From positions 1 to 12,625 of the forward strand of contig CAYLNH010000218.1 of the NCBI GenBank assembly GCA_964384625.1: a stretch of DNA of 12,625 nt. Reading direction: 5' to 3'. Source of the stretch: CAYLNH01 sp964384625. Its GTDB lineage: Bacteria > Verrucomicrobiota > Lentisphaeria > JABSQK01. The notes under the pieces were generated by a model that saw only the letters and a list, made by a program, of their open reading frames with translations, did no database searches and was not told where the DNA came from. Of this stretch, positions 5,947-12,625 are shown piece by piece. Made by a program: the position numbers and the translations under genes. The first letter of the stretch is position 1. The number at the start of each line of letters is the position of its first letter.

Positions 5947-6860
5947 CAGTCTTCACCTTCAGTAATGCGACGGTAGTTCCGATACTCGGTCGGGCTCATC
6001 CCGGTCACTTCGCGGAAGCGCCGGGCGAAATAACTGGCGCGGGAGAACCCGCAGCGCTGGCCGATATCGCCGACGGGCGTATCGGTCTGATGCAGCAACG
6101 TCTGAGCGGCCCGTATCCGCAGGGCGGTGACATGGGTCTTAAAGGTTCTGTCCATGACCTGGTGGAATGTGCGGCAGAAATGCGCCGGACTGAGGTGGAC
6201 GCGATCGGCCATTTCCGTTTCGCTGATGTCCCAACAGCGTTCCTGCTCCAGGATGTCCACCGCCCGGCGAATCGCCGGCGCATTCTGCAGACGCACCTCC
6301 CGTGCGAAACCCTCGGCGCTCAACAGATCCGTCAAACCGCGAATCGCCGCGTCCATCAACATACCGATTTGCAGGAGCCGATCGCGTGACATCCGCGGCA
6401 GTTTCGCAAACCCCGTTTCCAGTTTCTGGCGATTGACGCCACGCTCCTGCACTCGCCGCCAGACGCCGGCAAACCCCTCGGTCTCGAGATCCGGCGTCAC
6501 CGCCTGGCCGATGAAGACGGTCGCCAGGTGCTCCCCGTCGCCGAACACGGGCACGATGACCTCGGCGATGCCGGCATGACAGACTTGCACAAAAGGGTGC
6601 CCGACGTCCGCCGCCAGGCGGTTGGTCATACCGGAATCGTGGCCACCGCAGCCGCGGCCGTCGCGCGTGTTCCTGACGGCCCGGCAAAACGTGCTCATGT
6701 GCCGGCGATAACTGATCGGCAGCCGTTCAATCGCCGGGCTTTCTTTGGACACCGGCGGGTAGATCGACACCTCCAGACCGCTCAGGTCCTCGATCGTGTC
6801 GATCACCTGCTGCAGACTGAACTGTCGTTTTTCATTATCGCTTTGCACGGGTTTCACCAA
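5946..6860 (-). CDS. AraC-family regulator with N-terminal PocR sensory domain
   Basis: A 304-residue regulator. Residues about 15-185 match the PocR ligand-binding domain, with its Cys/His pattern: HMSTFCRAVRN (Cys59), GRGCGGHDSGM (Cys71) and PFVQVCHAGIAEVIVPV (Cys94), followed by the FIGQA turn. Residues about 192-298 are the double helix-turn-helix of the AraC family, ending GFSRASYFARRFREVTGMSP and TEYR. PocR domains sense small hydrocarbon-type ligands such as 1,2-propanediol in the founding case. The start is uncertain: the frame opens with TTG at 6860 followed at once by GTG at 6857, with another GTG at 6848, and no clear Shine-Dalgarno. It is divergent from the lyase-MmgE pair and is their most likely activator, while being coupled to the pseudopilin downstream. 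Confidence 0.85.
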   Translation of the reverse strand: MVKPVQSDNEKRQFSLQQVIDTIEDLSGLEVSIYPPVSKESPAIERLPISYRRHMSTFCRAVRNTRDGRGCGGHDSGMTNRLAADVGHPFVQVCHAGIAEVIVPVFGDGEHLATVFIGQAVTPDLETEGFAGVWRRVQERGVNRQKLETGFAKLPRMSRDRLLQIGMLMDAAIRGLTDLLSAEGFAREVRLQNAPAIRRAVDILEQERCWDISETEMADRVHLSPAHFCRTFHQVMDRTFKTHVTALRIRAAQTLLHQTDTPVGDIGQRCGFSRASYFARRFREVTGMSPTEYRNYRRITEGED

Positions 6861-6883
6861 TCAAAAAATGGACATTCCGCAGA

Positions 6884-6912
6884 ACAATCGCCCCGGGCCT
6901 TGTCAAGGTCAA
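6884..6912 (-). promoter_or_regulatory. Candidate promoter for the AraC-pseudopilin operon
   Basis: On the minus strand TTGACC (6912-6907) and GATTGT (6889-6884) are 17 bp apart. The -35 is 5 of 6 and the -10 only 3 of 6, though with the key A2 and T6. The start site would be near 6877, about 17 nt before the first start codon. A weak -10 is common at regulated promoters. Confidence 0.35.
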
Positions 6913-6946
6913 ACACAGACCTGCGTGAGCTTACGGAATATGCCCG
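6894..6946. promoter_or_regulatory. Nested inverted repeats in the divergent control region
   Basis: CGGGC (6894-6898) and GCCCG (6942-6946) enclose AGGTC-7 nt-GACCT (6906-6922) and a near-palindrome CGTGAGCTTACG (6924-6935, 10 of 12). These lie in the 267-nt gap between the AraC and lyase genes and overlap the candidate AraC promoter. They are possible sites for the AraC protein; short repeats like these can also arise by chance. Confidence 0.3.
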
Positions 6947-7000
6947 ACGTTCACCCGAATCGCAAATAAACAGCAAAAAAGTGCAACTAAGTCCGCAAGT

Positions 7001-7015
7001 CCGGCGCTAGGCCGG
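7001..7015 (+). other. Short GC hairpin in the probable 5' leader of the lyase gene
   Basis: CCGGC and GCCGG pair around a 5-nt GCTAG loop. It lies about 110 nt before the lyase start. The rest of 6947-7127 shows no other clear signal, and no convincing plus-strand promoter was found. Confidence 0.3.
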
Positions 7016-7127
7016 GTGCGGCTGCTTGAGTAGCTTAATTGTCATCAAGCCGCCACCAGCGGCGACGGCAGCCCTGCAGACAAAGCGCCGGGGCGCCGAC
7101 AATGAACGCAAGAAAAGGAAGATGACG

Positions 7128-8615
7128 ATGAATGTCCGCAACTTTCAACAGGACCCTGATCACACTCGCCACAGCTGCGGCTGCCCCGAGGCACACGGTT
7201 TCCGGCATTACCAGAACCTGCCCCACCAACGCATCAACGAGATGAGCAATCGGCTGCCGTACTGCGGCCTGATGGACCAGGCCTGGGTCGTCATGCTGCA
7301 CAAGCAGGGGCTGGTCCCGACAGAGAAGGCAAAGCAGGTCCTGCCCGTTCTCAACCAGGCTGCCGACGAGCGCGGCTGGGGCGGAGAGAAGTGGCTCAAG
7401 GAGCGGGTTGGCGGCGATGAGGACCTGGCCAGCATCGTCAACTACGGCCGGACACTGCAGGAGCCGATGTTCCGCATGATGATGCGCAAGTCCATGCTGT
7501 ACGCCTTCGATGAACTGCTCCCCACAATGGCCACCCTTCTGGATGTCGCCGAGGACAACCTGGACACAGTGATGGCGGGCCACAGCCACTGGTGCCATGC
7601 GCAGCCGACCACGTACGCGGCCTACCTGCTGGCCGTGCACGATGGTCTCTCGCGCGGGCTCGAACAGTTGGAACTGGCCTATCGCCACACAAACCAGAAC
7701 AGCGGCGGCTGCGGCGCCTGCTCCGGCAGCGGCTGGCCGGTGGACCGCGAACTCGTCACCGAACTCCTCGGCTTCGATGAAACGATCGAGCTGGCCTACG
7801 ACTGTGAAGCCAGCCAGGACGAAATGCTGACAATCCTCTTCGCCGCGAGCAATATCGCCACGACCTTGAGCCGGACAGCAATGGACTTCAACGTCTGGGT
7901 CACGGAAGAATGGAATCTGTTCGACGTCGACATGTCCTGGCGCGGCGTCAGTTCGTTCATGCCGCAAAAGGCGAATTCCGGCAATAACTTCGAGCATATC
8001 CGCCAGGCCGCCAACGATGTCCTGGGCCGCATGATGAGTGCGCTGTTCTCCTTCAAGAACGAGCCGATCCAGGACGTTCTGCCGGTATATCGCGCGGACG
8101 GCTACGTCACCCAGGGGTTGGCCTATCTCGAAAAGGGCCTGGGCAAACTCCGCGGCGTCCTGCCGAATACCCGCCCGAACAAGGAGCGTATGTGGCAGTT
8201 GGTCCGCGACGGTTACTCCGGCGCGCCGGATCTGGCGATCCACATGATCCGCGAGAAAGACTACGCCGGCCGCTGCGCCCACCGCATCTGCGCCACCATG
8301 GTACTCCTGGCCCGCCAACGTGGGATCAAGCCATACGACTGCACAGGCACACTCTTGGACGAAGCCGCCCGCGAAACTGGTGATCCCGAGCCACACCTGA
8401 CCGACGCGGAAGTCCAGGACTCCATGAGCCTCGAGCACTTCTTCGAGAAACACTGCGGCCTGGGCGACCCGAACGCGAAGGAGAGCCAGCGCCTGATCGA
8501 CAAACGCCGACCGCTGCTGACCGCCGCACAAGAACGGCAGGAAGACCGCAAAGCGCGCGTGGAAGCCGGCTACCAGAAACTCCGTGACGCGATCGCGGAG
8601 ATTATGGCGATGTAG
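7128..8615 (+). CDS. Argininosuccinate-lyase-like C-N lyase (fumarase/aspartase superfamily), divergent
   Basis: A 495-residue lyase of the fumarase/aspartase superfamily, whose members split or form C-N or C-O bonds next to a carboxylate and release fumarate. The flexible catalytic loop is clear, SSFMPQKAN at 275-283, with the expected Ser base and Lys281/Asn283. The His region is GHSHWCHAQP (151-160), and SGGCGACSGSGWPVDR (192-207) matches the ASL segment GSGALAGTTFPIDR. The ASL motif SRND, normally in the first conserved region, is replaced by MFRMMMRKS (114-122), so the substrate is probably not argininosuccinate. An N-terminal Cys/His cluster (His12, His15, Cys17, Cys19, His23, His27) is unusual. 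The ATG at 7128 is chosen because AGGA (7116-7119) lies 8 nt upstream; the ATG at 7122 is too close. An MmgE/PrpD gene follows 118 nt later and the PocR-AraC gene is divergent. Confidence 0.8.
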   Translation: MNVRNFQQDPDHTRHSCGCPEAHGFRHYQNLPHQRINEMSNRLPYCGLMDQAWVVMLHKQGLVPTEKAKQVLPVLNQAADERGWGGEKWLKERVGGDEDLASIVNYGRTLQEPMFRMMMRKSMLYAFDELLPTMATLLDVAEDNLDTVMAGHSHWCHAQPTTYAAYLLAVHDGLSRGLEQLELAYRHTNQNSGGCGACSGSGWPVDRELVTELLGFDETIELAYDCEASQDEMLTILFAASNIATTLSRTAMDFNVWVTEEWNLFDVDMSWRGVSSFMPQKANSGNNFEHIRQAANDVLGRMMSALFSFKNEPIQDVLPVYRADGYVTQGLAYLEKGLGKLRGVLPNTRPNKERMWQLVRDGYSGAPDLAIHMIREKDYAGRCAHRICATMVLLARQRGIKPYDCTGTLLDEAARETGDPEPHLTDAEVQDSMSLEHFFEKHCGLGDPNAKESQRLIDKRRPLLTAAQERQEDRKARVEAGYQKLRDAIAEIMAM

Positions 8616-8683
8616 GCTTCCGGCTACTTCCGCCGTCATCGCCAGTCGCCCTTCCGGTTACTGTGGTCGACATTATTGCCGAC

Positions 8684-8711
8684 CCGTGCGGGGCGCTCGC
8701 GCCCCGCACGG
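8684..8711 (+). other. 12-bp perfect GC hairpin between the lyase and MmgE/PrpD genes
   Basis: Arms 8684-8695 and 8700-8711 pair perfectly around a CTCG loop. It lies 9 nt before the AAGGA ribosome binding site (8721-8725) of the MmgE/PrpD gene and has no U-tract. It may set relative expression by protecting mRNA ends or by partial termination, or be a palindromic repeat. Confidence 0.8.
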
Positions 8712-8733
8712 CAATTCATCAAGGAAAACCACC

Positions 8734-10128
8734 ATGACCCTCACACGCATGCTCGCTGAACTGGCGCTGAACACCGCGCCGGACGATTTCCCTGACTCCG
8801 CCTGGGACGCGGCCGAGACGATGACGCTCGACACCCTGGGCTGTATCATCGCCGGTGCCAGACAGCCAGGCTGTTGCGAAGTCGTGGAACTGATCCGCGA
8901 CTTCGGCGGCCGTGAAGACGCCACCGTGCTCTGTCACGGCGGCAAAGCTCCCCTGCCCCAGGCCGTATTCGCCAATAGCGTCATGACGCACGCCCTCGAT
9001 TACGACGACGTCTATGTGCCGGCCTCGTTGCATGTGACCTCGGTCGTCTTTCCCACTGTGCTCTCGACCGCGGAGTTCGTCGGCGCCAGCGGCAAGGAGT
9101 TCCTGACGGCGTTCATCCTGGGCGTCGAAGTATCGTGCCGGCTCGGCAAGGCGTGTCGGAGCCAGCGCCGCGGCCAGGGCTTCCTGCCGACATCCACCGA
9201 ATGCATCTTCGGCGCGACGGCGGCGGTCTGCCGGCTCTTGGGGCTGTCGGCCGAACAAACCGTCAACGCCATGGGCATCGCCTACGCCCAGGCGTCGGGC
9301 AATCGCCAGGCGTTGTACGACATGACGCTGACGAAGCGGCTGCAGCCGGCGTTCGCCGCGCGCAGTGCCGTCTGGTCGGCGCTGCTGGCGAAGAAGGGAC
9401 TGACCGGCGCCTATCGTGCACTCGAAGGCGATGCCGGCTTCTTCAAGACCTATCTCAAAGGCGACCTGCCGGACGCCGACGAACTGGCGTTCAACGGCGT
9501 CTGGCAGATTGAACGCCTGCGCGTGAAGCAGCATCCCAGTTGCGGCGCGACCCATCCGGCGGTCGAGGCGGCGATCGCACTCGCGGAAGAGCACGATCTG
9601 TATACCGCCGACATTGACCGTGTCGAGCTTTCGTGGGGCGGCCGCAAGAACAACAGCATGGTCGGCGTCCGATTCGAACTCGCCGACCAGCCGCAAGTGC
9701 GGGCCCAGTTCTCGGCGCCCTATTGTGTTGCCGTCGCCCTGGTGCATCGCAGCCGTCACATCAAGCACTTTACGGACGACGCCATCCGTGCGGACAAGGA
9801 GGTCCTTGCGATTGCGGACAAGGTAGAGATGGTCGATCTCGAAACGCCGCCGTCACCAGTGCCGATCCCGTCGGACTACAACACCTATGCGGCTCTGCCG
9901 CACACAGTCACGGTTTGTCTGCGGGACGGGACGCGACGGACGAAAGAGTTGGCGCCGGCGGAAATCTTCCCGGCGGCTGCTCCCGACCGCGAGAAGGTCG
10001 AAGCGAAGTTCCGGGAATGCGCAACGTTTGCGGAAATGCCTGCCGATCGCGCCGACCGAGTAGCCTTGCAGGCCACACAACTTCGCGACTCGAACGATCT
10101 CGACGCGATCCTGTCGGCCTGTAGATAG
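8734..10128 (+). CDS. MmgE/PrpD family protein
   Basis: A 464-residue protein of the MmgE/PrpD fold, the family of 2-methylcitrate dehydratase, cis-aconitate decarboxylase and iminodisuccinate epimerase. Family hallmarks are in order: HALDYDD (86-92), His100 in the following ASLHVTSVV, TKRLQPAFAARSA (200-212) with Lys201, KQHPSCGATHPAVEA (265-279) with Lys265 and QFSAPYCVAVAL (325-336) with Tyr330. The length is normal for the family. The ATG at 8734 has AAGGA 8 nt upstream. It is the second gene of a plus-strand pair with the C-N lyase. Without citrate-cycle genes nearby, a role as epimerase or hydratase acting on the same dicarboxylate as the lyase is plausible, but this is inference from context. 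Confidence 0.85.
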   Translation: MTLTRMLAELALNTAPDDFPDSAWDAAETMTLDTLGCIIAGARQPGCCEVVELIRDFGGREDATVLCHGGKAPLPQAVFANSVMTHALDYDDVYVPASLHVTSVVFPTVLSTAEFVGASGKEFLTAFILGVEVSCRLGKACRSQRRGQGFLPTSTECIFGATAAVCRLLGLSAEQTVNAMGIAYAQASGNRQALYDMTLTKRLQPAFAARSAVWSALLAKKGLTGAYRALEGDAGFFKTYLKGDLPDADELAFNGVWQIERLRVKQHPSCGATHPAVEAAIALAEEHDLYTADIDRVELSWGGRKNNSMVGVRFELADQPQVRAQFSAPYCVAVALVHRSRHIKHFTDDAIRADKEVLAIADKVEMVDLETPPSPVPIPSDYNTYAALPHTVTVCLRDGTRRTKELAPAEIFPAAAPDREKVEAKFRECATFAEMPADRADRVALQATQLRDSNDLDAILSACR

Positions 10129-10173
10129 CGGCCACTTGAGGACAATCTCCGATATCGTAGCGCGGCAATCAGA

Positions 10174-10190
10174 GCCGGCAAGAAGCCGGC
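10174..10190. terminator. Possible bidirectional terminator hairpin
   Basis: GCCGGC (10174-10179) and GCCGGC (10185-10190) pair around AAGAA, in the 77-nt gap between the convergent MmgE/PrpD and GH94 genes. The position fits a shared terminator, but no T-run follows on either strand. Confidence 0.3.
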
Positions 10191-10205
10191 GCTCCAGCGG
10201 CCGGA

Positions 10206-12548
10206 TCAGCCCAGGACGACCTTGACTTGCACCGTGGTCCCGGCGGGCGCCGGCGCCAGGATGCCGCCGATGACCGGCTCGCCGTCAGCCGAGAGTTCTT
10301 TGACGCCTTTGCTGACATGGTCCGGGTTGCTCACTTCGATCTCATACGTCGCACCGCGGAAAACGCGGGTCACCGTGAAACCATCCCAATCTTTCGGGAT
10401 GCAGGGATCGATCTCCAGGCCGGACAGGACCGGACGAACACCAAGAAGGTACTGCGTCACCGCCACGTAGCTCCAGGTCGACGTCCCCGTCACCCATGGG
10501 TTATGGGCGCGGCCGAACTCATGGCTGTCCTTGCCGGCAACAAACTGGCTGTAGACGTAGGGTTCGACCTGGCGCAGGTCGGCGCGGTCGTTCATCGAAC
10601 TGGGCAACAGCGCGCGGAAGTACTGCCAGGCGCGGTCGCCGCGCCCCAGCAGACACTCGGCGATCACCGCCCATGGGTTCGGGTGACAGAAGATTGCGCC
10701 ATTCTCTTTGAACCCCGGCGGATAGCAGACGCGACCATGGACCTCCTGGCGCAGGTCCGTGTGCGGCGGCAGGAAGATGTGCACGCCAAACTCGCTGAAC
10801 AGATGTTCGTACACGGCGTCCATCGCCTGACGTCCGCGGTCGTTATCAGCAATCCCGGCCATGATCGACCAGGCCTGCGGATTCAGGAAGATACGGGCAA
10901 TCTCGTTGACGGCCGACCCGATGTATGAGCCATCCTCCATCAGCGCGCGGCGGTACCAGTCGCCGTCCCAGGCTTTCTCGTTGATCCACTCTGCCATCTG
11001 GTTGCGCAGCGTCAGCGACCAGTCCACGTTGTCCTCATCGCCGATCGACCGGGCCATCGCGGCATACTGTCGACAGGCGATGCAGAACTGGATACTCGTC
11101 CAGACGCTCTCGCCGTCGCGCCCGATCTGCAGAGCGTCATTCCAATCGGCTGCCAAGCCGAACAGGAGTTCGTGCTCGCCGCGATTCGCCCACGAGAATT
11201 CAATGGCCCGCCGACAATGCTCTATGACGGTCCCCTGCCCTTCGTCAAGCCAGTCAACATCCTCTTCCAGGAAGGCTCGATCCCCGGTCTCCGCGACATA
11301 GGCATAGATCGCCAACGGCAGCCACAGGTGATCGTCGGAGTAGACGTTGTCCGGCATTTCGCCTTTCCCGGTCTCCAACGTCAATGGCTGCACCTTGTGC
11401 AGCGCGCTGCCGTTGGCTGCCTGCCCGCGAAGGAGGTCCTTAATGGTTTGCTTGACGCGCTCAGGTTCAGTGTGGATCACCGCCAGGGTGTCCTGCAATG
11501 TGTCACGATAGCCGAGGCCGTCGCGATCACCGGCTTCAATGTACGACGCACTGCGCGACCACCGAAAGATCACATGCGCCTGGTATGCATTCCAGATGTT
11601 AATCGACGAGTCCAACGCGGCTTCCGGTGTCCGGCACTGCAGTTGATCCAGGCGAACATCCCAGTACTCCTTCAGATCGGCAAGCGCGTTCGCCACCTGC
11701 GCGTCCGTCCACTTCGCCTTTGCTGCACGGCCAACGTCAAGATCTCCTTCGCCGACAATGATCGTGGAGGTCCAGGACTCGCCGGGGGCTAGCTGCAGCT
11801 TCATCTGCAACGCGCCGCAGGCGTTGCCGCCGGTGCCGGCAGAGCCGCTGCACGAGCCGGTTTCGACCGCTATCGGGTTTGACTCGTCGCGCCACGAGCC
11901 GATGAACGATTCGCGGCGCGCGTCGAAACCGACGATGTCCGTAGTGCTGGCCATGAAGCAGTCGCGCCATTCCCAGCCGGGCACTGGCGTCGAGTAGTGG
12001 ACCACGCCGTCGGTGCAGTCCATTTCCGCGACGTACGCCGTCGCCTGCAGGATCCATTCGTGCGACATGAACGGGAACGAGAACTCGCCGTAGGTGAAGA
12101 GATCCAGCGACCGCGATTCGGACGAATCGTTGCGGACGGTGATGTGCCAGAGTTCCAGTTCCTCGTTCAGCGGAACCACGTACGTAACCGACGACGAGAT
12201 GCCGTGGTATTGCGACTCGATCGTCGTGTAGCCAATGCCGTGCCGGCACTTGGTCTGATGCTCTTCCGGCGGCTTTTGCACGGGCGCCCAGGAGTTGCTC
12301 CAATAGTCGCCGTCAACGGCATCGCGCAGGTAGACATAGCGCCCGGAGCGATCCATGGGGATGCCGTTGAAGCGATGGCGCAGGATGCGGTTCTGGCCCG
12401 GCGACTTGTTGAAACTCCAGCCGCCAGCGTTGTTGGAAACGATGGCGCAGTAGTTTTGATCGCCCAGATAGTTGATCCACGGCCACGGCGTATCCGGCCG
12501 GGTTACGACGTACTCACGTTTTTCGTCGTCGAAGTATCCGTACTGCAT
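10206..12548 (-). CDS. GH94 glycoside phosphorylase (cellobiose/chitobiose phosphorylase-like)
   Basis: A 780-residue, complete GH94 enzyme, which cleaves a beta-linked disaccharide with phosphate, giving a sugar 1-phosphate in the cytoplasm. The N-terminal beta-sandwich begins with the family's YGYFDDEKREYVVTRPDTP. The (alpha/alpha)6 barrel carries GLGYRDTLQD (344-353), the general-acid motif ADWND (467-471), ENGAIFCHPNPW (615-626) with the phosphate-binding His622, and NPWVTGTSTW (683-692). The C-terminal cap ends RGATYEIEVSNPDHVSKGVK (731-750), close to that of Vibrio chitobiose phosphorylase as I remember it. No signal peptide is seen. GAGG lies 7 nt before the ATG and the preceding reading frame ends 9 nt upstream, so it is probably in an operon. 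Cellobiose, chitobiose or cellobionate specificity cannot be told from sequence by eye. Confidence 0.92.
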   Translation of the reverse strand: MQYGYFDDEKREYVVTRPDTPWPWINYLGDQNYCAIVSNNAGGWSFNKSPGQNRILRHRFNGIPMDRSGRYVYLRDAVDGDYWSNSWAPVQKPPEEHQTKCRHGIGYTTIESQYHGISSSVTYVVPLNEELELWHITVRNDSSESRSLDLFTYGEFSFPFMSHEWILQATAYVAEMDCTDGVVHYSTPVPGWEWRDCFMASTTDIVGFDARRESFIGSWRDESNPIAVETGSCSGSAGTGGNACGALQMKLQLAPGESWTSTIIVGEGDLDVGRAAKAKWTDAQVANALADLKEYWDVRLDQLQCRTPEAALDSSINIWNAYQAHVIFRWSRSASYIEAGDRDGLGYRDTLQDTLAVIHTEPERVKQTIKDLLRGQAANGSALHKVQPLTLETGKGEMPDNVYSDDHLWLPLAIYAYVAETGDRAFLEEDVDWLDEGQGTVIEHCRRAIEFSWANRGEHELLFGLAADWNDALQIGRDGESVWTSIQFCIACRQYAAMARSIGDEDNVDWSLTLRNQMAEWINEKAWDGDWYRRALMEDGSYIGSAVNEIARIFLNPQAWSIMAGIADNDRGRQAMDAVYEHLFSEFGVHIFLPPHTDLRQEVHGRVCYPPGFKENGAIFCHPNPWAVIAECLLGRGDRAWQYFRALLPSSMNDRADLRQVEPYVYSQFVAGKDSHEFGRAHNPWVTGTSTWSYVAVTQYLLGVRPVLSGLEIDPCIPKDWDGFTVTRVFRGATYEIEVSNPDHVSKGVKELSADGEPVIGGILAPAPAGTTVQVKVVLG

Positions 12549-12557
12549 AGATTTTCC

Positions 12558-12625
12558 TCAAACTCTGATCTGCTTGACAGTACCGAGTTCTTCGGTCATT
12601 TCTTCTCTCGTAAGATGGCGGCCTG
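12558..12625 (-). CDS. C-terminal end of a gene cut by the window edge, product unknown
   Basis: On the minus strand a frame open to the window edge ends in TGA (12560-12558) after 21 codons, reading GRHLTREEMTEELGTVKQIR and a final Val. Its charged, helix-like end and its stop codon touching the Shine-Dalgarno of the GH94 gene are typical of tightly packed operon genes. Another frame ending AILREKK (TGA about 38 nt earlier) is also possible. The fragment is too short to name a family; transport or another sugar enzyme would be expected by context only. Confidence 0.45.
   Translation of the reverse strand, partial: GRHLTREEMTEELGTVKQIRV

Noticed and set aside
7035..8639. Long minus-strand open frame (534 codons) opposite the lyase gene
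   Set aside because: Its translation has no recognisable motifs, while the plus strand carries a clear superfamily signature and ribosome binding site. Long antisense frames are expected from GC-rich third positions.
8719..9768. Minus-strand open frame of 349 codons opposite the MmgE/PrpD gene
   Set aside because: It is a shadow of a well-supported MmgE/PrpD gene and has no family features.

Overview
The window (GC-rich, six complete genes plus regulators) looks like chromosomal DNA of a PVC-type bacterium, most likely Lentisphaerota or a neighbour such as Kiritimatiellota, Planctomycetota or Hydrogenedentota. The grounds are a class III-like prepilin with Arg rather than Gly before FTLIE, a PocR-AraC regulator joined to it, glycan-directed enzymes (sialidase-type propeller, GH94 phosphorylase), and 7-bp tandem repeats scattered through the intergenic DNA. 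This placement is inferred from gene style; no marker gene is present.

Left part, plus strand: a very strong 72-nt imperfect inverted repeat (18-89), then a small-alarmone-hydrolase-like HD protein (244-780) that may be read from a leaderless transcript. Next comes a short unexplained open frame, then a secreted TPR protein with a gluzincin-type metallopeptidase core (1012-2484). A REP-like hairpin (2503-2540) lies at the convergent junction with the next gene.

Middle part, minus strand, in transcription order: a PocR-AraC regulator (6860-5946), a pseudopilin whose start codon overlaps the regulator's stop (5946-5227), a gene-free repeat region (5226-4868), a FadR/FCD-type GntR regulator (4827-4159) with a clear promoter and an overlapping inverted-repeat operator, and a sialidase-like BNR propeller protein (4089-2581). 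The GntR and sialidase genes look like a two-gene operon.

Right part: divergent from the AraC gene is a plus-strand pair, an argininosuccinate-lyase-like C-N lyase (7128-8615) that has lost the family's SRND motif, and an MmgE/PrpD protein (8734-10128), separated by a 12-bp perfect GC hairpin. A C-N lyase next to an MmgE/PrpD epimerase resembles the known iminodisuccinate pathway, so this may be an undescribed catabolic module for an N-substituted amino dicarboxylate, controlled by the PocR-AraC protein. Convergent to it is a GH94 phosphorylase (12548-10206) preceded by the last 21 codons of a probable operon partner cut by the window edge.

How they fit together (inference): two inducible catabolic units, one sialidase/GntR and one lyase/MmgE/AraC, plus intracellular phosphorolysis of a beta-linked disaccharide. 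Period-7 repeats occur at five intergenic places, from perfect to decayed.
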